A stretch of DNA of 18,941 bases. Source: Moraxellaceae bacterium. GTDB lineage: Bacteria; Pseudomonadota; Gammaproteobacteria; Pseudomonadales; Moraxellaceae. Where the stretch lies: positions 1 through 18,941 of the forward strand of contig JACMMY010000231.1 in assembly GCA_014378805.1 (NCBI GenBank). Direction: 5' to 3'. A model generated the notes under the pieces. The model ran no database searches. It was given only the letters and a program-made list of their open reading frames with translations, and was not told where the DNA came from. Positions 1-7,288 of the stretch are shown here, in pieces (position 1 is the first letter of the stretch; each line of letters begins with the position of its first letter). A program made the translations under genes and the position numbers.

Positions 1-1605
1 GCAATCAATCAAATTCACAAAGCGATTGGCAAATTTCAGGGTATTCTGCTCAATGGTTTAACAGGCAGCGGTAAAACCGAAGTCTATTTGCAAGCCATGC
101 AGCCTGTGCTTAAAGCTGGGCAACAAGTGTTAGTGCTTGTGCCTGAAATTGGTTTAACACCGCAAACGATCAACCGTTTTAAAGCACGCTTCCATGCTGA
201 AATCGTCATGCTGCACTCCAATATGACCGATGTCGCCCGTTTACGCGCTTGGCAAGCCGCACAAACGGGTGAGGCAAATATTGTCATTGGTACGCGCTCC
301 GCGGTGTTTACGCCGATGCCGCGCCTAGGCATGATTATCATTGATGAAGAACATGATCTTTCTTACAAACAACAAGATACCTTCCGTTATCACGCGCGTG
401 ATGTCGCCTTAAAACGTGGCTTTGATGCGCGATGCCCTGTCGTGTTGGGTTCAGCAACACCATCGCTTGAAAGCCTGCATCTCGCAAGTGAAAAGAAACT
501 AATCCATTTGCATCTGACGGAACGTGCAGGTGACGCTGAATTTGCACAGATTCGCTTGATCGATTTACGCGGTAAGAAACGTGAAAGCGGTTTAAGCATG
601 CAACTGCTGGATGCCATTGAAACGCGGCTAAAAGCAGAAGAACAGGTTCTCGTTTTTCTAAATCGTCGCGGCTTTGCGCCCGTTTTATTGTGTGATTCCT
701 GCGGCTGGCAAGCGGATTGTCCACGTTGCGATGCGCATCTCACGGTGCATTACACGCCAAGGCAGCATTTGCATTGCCATCATTGCGGTTATCAAAGTCG
801 CTTGCCAACAGATTGCCCTGAGTGTAAATCGGTCAATCTGCTGCCAACAGGAACTGGCACGGCGCGACTTGAAGAAACCTTAGTCGCACGTTTTCCAGAT
901 AAACCCCTGATTCGAGTTGGTCGAGATACCACAAGTCGCGTCGGTAGTTGGGAGAGGATTTACCAGCGCGCCAATCAAGCAGGCGCGGCAATCTTACTCG
1001 GCACTCAAATGCTGGCAAAAGGTCATCACTTCCCGCACGTGACGTTGGTTGCGATTGTTGATGTCGATGGTGGATTCTTGAGTGTCGATTTTCGTGCGCC
1101 TGAGCGGATGGCGCAGTTGATTATGCAAGTGGCTGGACGCGCTGGGCGTGGCAGTAAAGCAGGACAAGTCTTGATCCAAACGCGCTATCCCGAAAACCCA
1201 TTGTTATTGACACTCATCCGTGACGGTTATCATGCGTTTGCTAAGCAGATGTTGACTGAACGGCGGCAAGCCCTGCTTCCACCCTATCGTCACGCGGTAC
1301 TCATCCGCGCAGAATCTCCAAGTACTGCAAAAACTGAAGCATTCCTCAACGCGGCGATTGCCGCACTCAAGGCTCAAATTGACGAAAGTCAAAACGAGGC
1401 GAAGCATTGCTTTGAAATCTGGGGGCCGATTCCTGCACCGATGGAAAAACGTGCGGGTGTGTTTCGTGGACATGTCTTGATTCAATCACGCGACAGACGA
1501 TTACTCCATCAATTGATCGATCCATGGTGGCCTGCGCTGTGGCATATTCCTGAGCGACGCGGCGTGCGTGCCTCGCTGGATATTGATCCGATGGAATTGT
1601 CTTAG
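1..1605 (+). CDS. priA: Primosomal protein N' (PriA helicase), 5'-truncated by window edge
   Basis: PriA is the 3'-to-5' superfamily 2 DNA helicase that recognises stalled or recombinational forks and reloads the replisome. The open frame enters at base 1 with no start, and 534 codons precede the TAG stop. E. coli PriA has about 730 residues, so roughly the N-terminal 200 (the 3'-end-binding domain) lie outside the window. The Walker A motif GLTGSGKTEVY is encoded at about 58-90 and the Walker B-type DEEHD at about 343-357. Eight cysteines in four CxxC pairs (about 700-830) form the two-zinc cluster inserted in the helicase core. The helicase C-terminal motif QVAGRAGRG follows near 1126-1150. 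A convergent gene starts its 3' end 45 bases downstream. Identification is secure; only the left end is missing. Confidence 0.97.
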   Translation, partial: AINQIHKAIGKFQGILLNGLTGSGKTEVYLQAMQPVLKAGQQVLVLVPEIGLTPQTINRFKARFHAEIVMLHSNMTDVARLRAWQAAQTGEANIVIGTRSAVFTPMPRLGMIIIDEEHDLSYKQQDTFRYHARDVALKRGFDARCPVVLGSATPSLESLHLASEKKLIHLHLTERAGDAEFAQIRLIDLRGKKRESGLSMQLLDAIETRLKAEEQVLVFLNRRGFAPVLLCDSCGWQADCPRCDAHLTVHYTPRQHLHCHHCGYQSRLPTDCPECKSVNLLPTGTGTARLEETLVARFPDKPLIRVGRDTTSRVGSWERIYQRANQAGAAILLGTQMLAKGHHFPHVTLVAIVDVDGGFLSVDFRAPERMAQLIMQVAGRAGRGSKAGQVLIQTRYPENPLLLTLIRDGYHAFAKQMLTERRQALLPPYRHAVLIRAESPSTAKTEAFLNAAIAALKAQIDESQNEAKHCFEIWGPIPAPMEKRAGVFRGHVLIQSRDRRLLHQLIDPWWPALWHIPERRGVRASLDIDPMELS

Positions 1606-1619
1606 ATCACGCAGTTTTT

Positions 1620-1648
1620 TTTGATTTCAAAAGAAGTCAAAAATCAAA
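1620..1648. repeat. AT-rich inverted repeat between convergent genes
   Basis: TTTGATTT (1620-1627) and AAATCAAA (1641-1648) are perfect 8-bp arms around a 13-base loop, lying between the priA stop and the end of the DUF4230-like gene. The T-run lies 5' of the stem on the plus strand, not after it, and the minus strand likewise has no following T-run. It is therefore not a standard intrinsic terminator on either strand, although its position suggests some role at the transcript ends. Confidence 0.35.
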
Positions 1649-1650
1649 CA

Positions 1651-2379
1651 CTAGCTCGCAGTCTGCATACATTCCATCGGTTCAGCGATTTGAACAATAA
1701 TTGATAGATTCATTTCATTTAGTAAAGAAATCACATGCTGATGTGTATTTTCGGTTGTCGTTTTTAATACTTCAGACCGACAAAATTCGCGCTCTATTTG
1801 CGCTTTAATGGCGCGCTCCTGAGCATTGGTGAGTGACAAGCCCAATTGTACGGTCGATGGTTGACCAGTTTTAACATCATACACAGTAACATGATCAATC
1901 TGAATCAAGGTAATACGAGCAGGTGGCAAATGAATCGTGACAGGCGGTTTTGTGCTCAAACTTTGCAAGTTCAACTCTCTCAAATCTATACCAGCATGCG
2001 CTGTCGCCTTTACTGAGGTCAGTTGTTTTTGTCCTTGTTGCCACAGTGCAATATGATCCTGATTCGCTGAACTTTTAGTATCATCGTTCAACAGCATACT
2101 GATTTTATAAACGACAGGATCACTGACCTTTTGCACTTGCAGCTTGGCCAAAATATTTTCAAACTGCACCAAGTTATATTGGGCAGGTTTGACATGAGTG
2201 GTGACCGCTGAATGTTGCAAGGGAGTACTTGATTGCACGGTAGGATTTTCAAGCCGCCGCTGTTTCATTTTAATGCCTAAGTAAACCAAGCCACTCAACA
2301 TCACCATAAAAAGAAGAGCCCAAATGAGTAAATTTGAATGATGATTCTTCGATAATTCTGATGGAGGTAATGACTTCAT
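1651..2379 (-). CDS. Membrane-anchored DUF4230-like protein
   Basis: This 242-residue protein has one hydrophobic segment at about residues 17-37, preceded by a short polar N-terminus and followed by KMKQRR. It is therefore probably a single-pass protein with most of its chain outside the cytoplasm. Residues about 130-225 resemble DUF4230 proteins: an aspartate/leucine-rich stretch, a proline-rich strand VTIHLPPARI, then IDHVTVYDVKTG and a long C-terminal helix. The DUF4230 assignment is from memory of the family pattern, and the family has no established function. The gene converges on priA and diverges from the antiporter gene, so it is probably transcribed alone from the 250-bp region at 2380-2629. 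No strong Shine-Dalgarno sequence precedes the ATG at 2379, so the start is less certain than the frame. Confidence 0.7.
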   Translation of the reverse strand: MKSLPPSELSKNHHSNLLIWALLFMVMLSGLVYLGIKMKQRRLENPTVQSSTPLQHSAVTTHVKPAQYNLVQFENILAKLQVQKVSDPVVYKISMLLNDDTKSSANQDHIALWQQGQKQLTSVKATAHAGIDLRELNLQSLSTKPPVTIHLPPARITLIQIDHVTVYDVKTGQPSTVQLGLSLTNAQERAIKAQIEREFCRSEVLKTTTENTHQHVISLLNEMNLSIIVQIAEPMECMQTAS

Positions 2380-2629
2380 AGGATGGTTAGGCTCTAATCT
2401 TACTCATATCATTTAGATTTTGTGACAGAATTTTTTTCGTAAATCCTGCTCATGTTGCGATAAGGTTTACATACCCACGACTTTAGCTGTTTATGATAGA
2501 GAACGCATTACTTTGATTGATTTTTTGTAGAAAAACTCATTTGGATCACCCTAGATTCATATTCACTTGATATGATCTAAAGATACAGCGTGTCTTAAAT
2601 TGGTCAATGTTTTCTGGAGTGTTTGACCC

Positions 2630-4522
2630 ATGTCGCTTTTGGTTCAAGTTACCATTTTTTTAGGTGCGGCAATATTACTCGTGCCGCTGGGTCGACGCTT
2701 TGGTCTAGCCACCGTTTTGGGTTATTTATTAACTGGCGTTGTATTGGGTCCAAGTGGTTTTAATGTAGCGGGTGATACCGAAGCAGTCATGCACTTCGCT
2801 GAATATGGCGTGTTCATGCTGCTGTTTCTGATTGGTTTAGAACTGCAACCCTCACGACTTTGGGCATTACGTCGACCGATTTTTATGTTAGGTGGGCTAC
2901 AAGTGCTGGTGACGGGCGTTATTTTAATGTTCACAATCTGGCTCTTGGTCGGCGGGCCTTCATCGACAATTTTTGGCATTGACCTGAAAAGTCAGCTCAG
3001 TACCAGCTTCATCATCGGTTTCGGTTTTGCGCTGTCATCTACTGCATTTGTGTTGCAACTCCTCAGTGAAAAAAACCAACTCGCCAGCGCACATGGGCGT
3101 GATGCGTTTGCGATTCTGTTATTCCAAGATATTGCTGTGATTCCGCTATTAGCCGCACTTCCCTTGCTCAGTCATGCAGGCTTACAACCCGATGAACAAG
3201 GATTTAACTTTGTTTACTTTGCCAAAGTTGTTGGTGTATTCATTGGCTTAGTCCTCGCGAGCCGTATTGTTGTGCGTCCCTTGTTCCGCCTTATTGTGAG
3301 CAGCGGCGCAAACGAACTACTCACTGCAGTTGCCCTATTCTTCATTTTGGGCGTGGCAATGCTAATGAACCAGCTCAATATCAGTGTCGCTCTGGGAGCA
3401 TTCCTGACTGGCGTTTTACTTGCCGACTCCGAATATCGCCATGAAATTGAAGCCAGTATTCAGCCATTTAAAGGGCTGTTATTGGGTTTATTCTTCATGT
3501 CAGTAGGCATGAGTACCAACCTCCTGTTAATCGCGGATGAGCCATTTTTGGTCATTGGTGGCGCTTTGGGATTGATGACGTTTAAGTTCATCATTCTATT
3601 TGGTATTGCGCGTTTAATGGGTAATCGCCTGCCGACTAGTGTCCGTTTGGGCGTATCGTTGGCGCAAGGTGGGGAGTTCGCTTTCGTGGTGTTCAATACC
3701 GCCGTTTCGCAAAAAGTGTTACCGATTGCAATTGCTGAGCCATTGATTCTGATTGTGACGTTATCCATGGCAATGACACCGCTCGCCTTTTTATTATTAG
3801 AAAAATTCTTTGAACCGCGCTTTGCTAAAGCTGTGCCAGAACGTGAATTTGATGAAATTCCTAATCATGAGCACAAGGTGATCATTGCTGGTTTTGGACG
3901 GATTGGACAAATCGTTGGACGTATTTTGCGGATGCATCACATTGAATTTACAGCAATTGAAAAAGATGCGCGGCAGGTCGATTTCGTGCGTAAATTTGGT
4001 AATGCTGTGTATTACGGTAACCCGACTAATCCTGAATTATTACGCTCTGCGGGCATCGCCCACGCCGAATTGTTTGTCCTGACATTGGATGATCCAGAAC
4101 AAGCGGTCATCACTGCTGAATATCTCAAACGCACCTATCCGAAACTAAAAATCATTGCCCGCGCGCGCGATCGTAATCATTATTACCAGTTACGCGAAGC
4201 TGGCGTGAAACTGATTTGGCGCGAGACCTATTTATCTTCACTTGGCATGGCGCATGCGTCTTTGCTTGCACTTGGTTTTGATGAAGCAACTGCGGAAGAA
4301 AGTATTGATGTGTTTAGAGATTACGATGAAGAACTGCTAGAGCGTCAACAAGCCGTCTATGATGATGACGTGAAACTGGTCGAATCGGCACGTGCCGCGA
4401 TGATTGAGTTAGAAGGATTATTTGACAGCGATCATCATGCGATCCGCAGCCAAAATAAACTTGCGAATGATGATGGGGAACGGTTTAATCCGATTCGTAA
4501 AAAAACAGATCATGGGTCTTAG
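2630..4522 (+). CDS. KefB/KefC-type CPA2 monovalent cation:proton antiporter
   Basis: The 630-residue protein has the two-part architecture of glutathione-gated K+ efflux systems. A polytopic Na+/H+-exchanger domain occupies roughly residues 1-390. A cytoplasmic RCK/TrkA-N domain starts near residue 414 with the nucleotide-binding GFGRIG at about 421-426, and a charged C-terminal tail follows. The typical membrane motifs SSTAF, LFQDIAVIP, LGAFLTGVLLADSEYRHE and QGGEFAFV are all readable. The cytoplasmic loop after SEYR reads HEIEASIQ (residues 271-278). This is closer to the E. coli KefB loop than to the KefC HALESDIE gate loop, as I recall those sequences. A KefB-like name is thus slightly favoured, but specificity cannot be read from sequence. 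TGGAGTG lies 7-13 bases upstream of the ATG. No KefF/KefG-like ancillary gene is adjacent. Confidence 0.9.
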   Translation: MSLLVQVTIFLGAAILLVPLGRRFGLATVLGYLLTGVVLGPSGFNVAGDTEAVMHFAEYGVFMLLFLIGLELQPSRLWALRRPIFMLGGLQVLVTGVILMFTIWLLVGGPSSTIFGIDLKSQLSTSFIIGFGFALSSTAFVLQLLSEKNQLASAHGRDAFAILLFQDIAVIPLLAALPLLSHAGLQPDEQGFNFVYFAKVVGVFIGLVLASRIVVRPLFRLIVSSGANELLTAVALFFILGVAMLMNQLNISVALGAFLTGVLLADSEYRHEIEASIQPFKGLLLGLFFMSVGMSTNLLLIADEPFLVIGGALGLMTFKFIILFGIARLMGNRLPTSVRLGVSLAQGGEFAFVVFNTAVSQKVLPIAIAEPLILIVTLSMAMTPLAFLLLEKFFEPRFAKAVPEREFDEIPNHEHKVIIAGFGRIGQIVGRILRMHHIEFTAIEKDARQVDFVRKFGNAVYYGNPTNPELLRSAGIAHAELFVLTLDDPEQAVITAEYLKRTYPKLKIIARARDRNHYYQLREAGVKLIWRETYLSSLGMAHASLLALGFDEATAEESIDVFRDYDEELLERQQAVYDDDVKLVESARAAMIELEGLFDSDHHAIRSQNKLANDDGERFNPIRKKTDHGS

Positions 4523-4613
4523 CCATGTCTATTTGTTCTGATTAACATTCCCTACCAACAAATCAGTAAGTAGGTTAAATACAACCTCCGTCTTTATTTC
4601 CAAGGATCAATGC

Positions 4614-4964
4614 ATGTCAATCACGCGTATCCACACTAGCTGCCGCATGAGCGAAATCGTCATTCACGGCAATACTGTTTATCTAGCTGGGCAAGTGGGC
4701 GAAACAACTCAAACGGTTGCAGAACAAACCACTGAAGCCTTGGCGCATGTTGATCGACTGCTTATCGATGCAGGCTCATCGCGTGAACACGTCTTGCAAG
4801 TGATTATTTGGCTCAAAGATATCGCTGATTTTGATGCGATGAATGAGATTTATGATGCGTGGGTACCCGAAGGTTATGCGTCAGTCCGCGCTACCAGCGA
4901 AGCGAAGCTCGCTGATCCGACGTTACTTGTTGAAATTATTGTAACTGCAGCACTAAAGGATTAA
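4614..4964 (+). CDS. RidA-family (YoaB-like) small protein
   Basis: This 116-residue protein matches the single-domain RidA/YjgF fold family, many of which hydrolyse reactive enamine/imine intermediates released by PLP enzymes. The family arginine is readable at R92 in SVRATSEAKLADP, followed by E107 in LLVEI, the usual active-site pair. Overall it resembles E. coli YoaB (about 114 residues) more than RidA itself: the N-terminus MSITRI and the central DFDAMNEIYDAW align with the YoaB pattern. Deaminase activity is therefore plausible but unproven for this subgroup. AAGGA sits about 7 bases before the ATG. It follows the antiporter gene by 91 bases on the same strand, and co-transcription is possible. 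Confidence 0.88.
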   Translation: MSITRIHTSCRMSEIVIHGNTVYLAGQVGETTQTVAEQTTEALAHVDRLLIDAGSSREHVLQVIIWLKDIADFDAMNEIYDAWVPEGYASVRATSEAKLADPTLLVEIIVTAALKD

Positions 4965-4976
4965 ATAACCTCAAGA

Positions 4977-5038
4977 TCACTGAGCCTGTCGAAGTGAGGC
5001 GATACGCAAACACCGCCCATTTCGACTCCGCTCAATGA
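4977..5038. repeat. Imperfect palindromic repeat (TTCGACTCCGCTCA type)
   Basis: Arms 4977-5001 and 5014-5038 pair through TCACTGAGC, GTCGAA and GGCG blocks with a few mismatches, leaving a loop of about 12 bases. A related half-unit recurs at 14514-14536 in another intergenic gap. The position between convergent genes (ridA and psd) and the palindromic design fit a REP-like dispersed element. Similar TTCGAC/GCTCA motifs occur between genes in many bacterial genomes (from memory). Confidence 0.6.
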
Positions 5039-5078
5039 GCTATTTAACTTTTCTTATTTTAAACAGGTATTTGTATTA

Positions 5079-5144
5079 TAGGGGAGAACCTAAGTGTTCT
5101 TCCGCTTTTTATGGTTTAGGGCAGACACATAGGTCTGCCCCTAC
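5079..5144. repeat. Inverted pair of hairpin repeat units (TAGGGGCAGACC type)
   Basis: Unit 1 (5079-5103) forms an 8-bp stem, GGGAGAAC with GTTCTTCC and one G-T pair, around the loop CTAAGT. Unit 2 (5119-5144) forms a perfect 8-bp stem, GGGCAGAC with GTCTGCCC, around ACATAG. The reverse complement of unit 2, TAGGGGCAGACCTATGTG and onward, aligns with unit 1 nearly base for base. The two are thus diverged copies of one element in opposite orientation, 15 bases apart, as in BIME-like REP pairs. The stems may also shield the 3' ends of the convergent ridA and psd transcripts, though no T-run follows either one. Confidence 0.65.
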
Positions 5145-5164
5145 CGCCAAACTCGCTTTATAGC

Positions 5165-5998
5165 CTAAACAGTAACACCCATTTTGCCACCCATCACCAC
5201 TGCACTTTCAGCGGCAACTGAATCCAGCCAATTCATTTTATTTGGTTCAAACAAAACAACTGCTGTTGAACCCAAATAAAAACGTCCAAGCTCTGCGCCT
5301 TTATCGAGTTGCAGATCATGCTTAACATGTTCGATTTTACCCGTTGGGTTTGCCTTGCCTGTCGCAACCGTTTCAATACCTGCCACGATCATCGCGCCGA
5401 CCAATACCACCGCCATACGACCGACCGTGGTATCAAATAAACAGACCATTCGCTCATTACGCGCGAATAAACCAGGGACATTTTGCGCAGTTGTGCCATT
5501 CACTGAAAACAACTCACCCGGAATATACAACGTATCCGTCAAACGTCCAGCAAACGGCATGTGCACACGGTGATAATCACGCGGTGATAAATATACGGTC
5601 GCAAACTCACCATTTTTAAATGGTGCAGCAAGCGCGACATCACCAATTAATTTATCAACTGAAAAGGACTGACCTTTCGCTTGAAACACATTATCGCCAA
5701 CAATCTTACCTAACTGCGAAATCGCACCATCTGCAGGTGAAACTACTGAATTTGGCGTTGCATCAATCGCACGCACGCCGTCTTTTAATGAACGCGTAAA
5801 GAAGTCATTAAAACTCGCATACGCCGTCAAATTTTCTTCTTCTGCCAAAGACATATCAATGTTGTAATGATGCGCAAAGGTCTTAATAAACGTATTTTTA
5901 ACAAAACCAATTTTGCTTGCTGCCAACGCGCCAACCAAATGACTTAAGCCACGCTGTGGAACAATATGTTGAAATATAATGAATGGACTGGTTGACAT
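5165..5998 (-). CDS. psd: Phosphatidylserine decarboxylase proenzyme
   Basis: Psd converts phosphatidylserine to phosphatidylethanolamine at the inner membrane. It self-cleaves within an LGST motif, giving a large beta chain and a small alpha chain whose new N-terminal serine becomes the pyruvoyl group. In this 277-residue protein LGST is at residues 242-245, so cleavage is expected between G243 and S244. The autocatalytic partners are visible as D90 (SPADGA) and H146 (DYHRVHMP), close to the E. coli positions. Length is slightly below the E. coli enzyme (about 322) but normal for the bacterial proenzyme. The gene diverges from tag across a short gap and converges on ridA across the repeat-filled region. 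The start at 5998 has no strong Shine-Dalgarno sequence, but the N-terminus FIIFQHIVPQRGLS matches the family. Confidence 0.95.
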   Translation of the reverse strand: MSTSPFIIFQHIVPQRGLSHLVGALAASKIGFVKNTFIKTFAHHYNIDMSLAEEENLTAYASFNDFFTRSLKDGVRAIDATPNSVVSPADGAISQLGKIVGDNVFQAKGQSFSVDKLIGDVALAAPFKNGEFATVYLSPRDYHRVHMPFAGRLTDTLYIPGELFSVNGTTAQNVPGLFARNERMVCLFDTTVGRMAVVLVGAMIVAGIETVATGKANPTGKIEHVKHDLQLDKGAELGRFYLGSTAVVLFEPNKMNWLDSVAAESAVVMGGKMGVTV

Positions 5999-6082
5999 AC
6001 AGTGGGTGATCCCTTTAAAAACGGCTTAATAAATGCGACTCAATCAAAACAATAAGTCGCTAAAATCAAATTCTACTGTCAG

Positions 6083-6088
6083 TATAAT
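6083..6088 (+). promoter_or_regulatory. Candidate -10 box for tag
   Basis: TATAAT is a perfect sigma-70 -10 hexamer, 50 bases before the ATG chosen for tag. No convincing TTGACA-like -35 box lies at 16-18 bp spacing, so this is a candidate only. It falls inside the longer possible reading of tag, which favours the shorter start. Confidence 0.35.
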
Positions 6089-6137
6089 TGCAAAATGCTT
6101 AAAACCACGACCTTCTCGTAAATTCATTGAGAAAATA

Positions 6138-6713
6138 ATGCCAAATTCCAACTTAACTGTTCAACGCTGTGGCTGGTGTAGCAATGATCCACTTTATCAA
6201 GCCTACCACGACGAGGAATGGGGTCGCCCACAATATGATCCGATTAAATTGTTTGAAAAAATTTGCCTAGAAAGTCAGCAAGCAGGATTATCGTGGATTA
6301 CGGTGCTCAGAAAACGTGAGCATTACCGCAAGCGTTTCTTTAACTTTGACCCTATCAAAGTTGCGGCGTTAACTGACGAACATTTGGCGGAGTTGGTGAC
6401 TGATGCTGGATTGATTCGTCATATCGGAAAACTATCTGCGATACGTGATAACGCAAAAGCCTATTTAGCCATGCAAGCACAAGGCGTTGATTTTGCTGAA
6501 TGGCTATGGTGTTTTGTTGACGGTAAAACGATCGTAAATCATTTAGAAAGTTATCGTGATGGACAAACTAAGACCGCACAAAGTACAGCCATGTCTAAGG
6601 CATTAAAAAAAGCAGGTTTCCGCTTTGTCGGTGAAACGACTTGTTATGCTTTCATGCAGAGTATGGGGATGGTGAATGATCATGAAATCAATTGTCATGC
6701 TCGGCATGCTTAA
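6138..6713 (+). CDS. tag: DNA-3-methyladenine glycosylase I
   Basis: Tag excises 3-methyladenine from alkylated DNA as the first step of base excision repair. With the ATG at 6138 the product is 191 residues, the usual family size (E. coli 187). The zinc site is present: C11 in RCGWC, H24 in AYHDEEWG, H182 and C186 in NDHEINC, matching E. coli C4, H17, H175 and C179. The E. coli active-site E38 corresponds to E45 in CLESQQAGLSW. The frame stays open to an ATG at 6033, but those 35 extra residues are basic, unlike the family, and contain a TATAAT box, so I reject them. A ybaK-like gene begins 22 bases after the stop, probably in the same transcript. The Shine-Dalgarno sequence (GAGAAAAT) is weak. 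Confidence 0.93.
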   Translation: MPNSNLTVQRCGWCSNDPLYQAYHDEEWGRPQYDPIKLFEKICLESQQAGLSWITVLRKREHYRKRFFNFDPIKVAALTDEHLAELVTDAGLIRHIGKLSAIRDNAKAYLAMQAQGVDFAEWLWCFVDGKTIVNHLESYRDGQTKTAQSTAMSKALKKAGFRFVGETTCYAFMQSMGMVNDHEINCHARHA

Positions 6714-6735
6714 GTTTTGAAAATAGAGATTTAAA

Positions 6736-7211
6736 ATGACACCTGCATGTAACTTGCTCAAGAAACTAAAAGTTCCTTTTAGTTTCTTGAATACGAACAT
6801 GATCCCGCATGTACAAACTTCGGTTTGGAAGCTGCGGAAAAACTCAATCTGCCCATGGAATCTGTTTTCAAAACTTTGCTCATTACCGATGAAAAACAGT
6901 TTTTCGTTACGATTATTCCTGTCACCCATACGATGAGTTCGAAGAAGGCGGCTCATGCTTTTGGACTGACGAAAGTTCGGATGGCGAAGCCAGATGAGGC
7001 AGAACGTATTACAGGTTATTTGGTAGGTGGAATAAGTCCGATTGGTCAAAAGAAATTACTGAAAACAGCTTTGGATGAGTCAGCAAAGGCACTTGAAAAA
7101 ATTTATGTCAGTGGTGGTAAGCGTGGGTTAGATGTTGGATTAGTGCCTGATGATTTATTGAAGGCCATTCATGGTGCAGACTGTTTCGATTTGATTGATG
7201 AAAGCTCATAA
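6736..7211 (+). pseudogene. ybaK: YbaK/EbsC-type Cys-tRNA(Pro) deacylase, disrupted by a frameshift
   Basis: YbaK proteins clear cysteine mischarged on tRNA(Pro). The ATG at 6736 opens a frame of 18 codons that reads like the family N-terminus (MTPACNLLKKLKVPF). Conserved sequence then resumes in the -1 frame from GAA at 6789 as EYEHDPACTNFGLEAAEKL and runs to the TAA at 7211, including GYLVGGISPIGQKK and SGGKRGLD. Joined with one base re-read at about 6789, the product would be 158 residues, the normal family length. One base thus seems to be missing near 6781-6790. The only other frame-0 start, the TTG at 6825, is the internal leucine of FGLEAAE and would delete about 30 residues. The break coincides with the 3' end of a perfect inverted repeat. 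A sequencing error cannot be excluded from one sequence. Confidence 0.85.
6758..6790. repeat. Perfect 15-bp inverted repeat inside ybaK
   Basis: TCAAGAAACTAAAAG (6758-6772) and CTTTTAGTTTCTTGA (6776-6790) are exact reverse complements around a 3-base loop, TTC. The palindrome is wholly within coding sequence and ends at the point where the reading frame changes. It is not followed by a T-run on the plus strand. The 5' arm encodes family-like residues (LKKLKV); the 3' arm encodes SFL, where the family normally has other residues before EYEHD. Confidence 0.9.
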
Positions 7212-7288
7212 AGAATATTGATTAAAAATACTGCGTGAAATTCTTATATTTCATAATGCTTTAACACTCTATTTATAAGTTAATGTGA

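Noticed and set aside
1606..1650. Intrinsic terminator after priA
   Set aside because: The T-run precedes the stem instead of following it, on either strand, and the stem has no G or C beyond two pairs.
2630..4522. Missing acidic gate residue (KefC D264 position) in the antiporter as a novelty
   Set aside because: The loop HEIEASIQ resembles the E. coli KefB version as I recall it, so the change is probably ordinary subfamily variation.
6033..6137. 35-residue N-terminal extension of Tag
   Set aside because: The sequence is unlike the family, contains a TATAAT box, and the ATG at 6138 gives the normal length.
6736..6825. Programmed -1 ribosomal frameshifting in ybaK
   Set aside because: No X-XXY-YYZ slippery heptamer is present at the switch, and the hairpin lies before the shift point instead of 5-9 bases after it.
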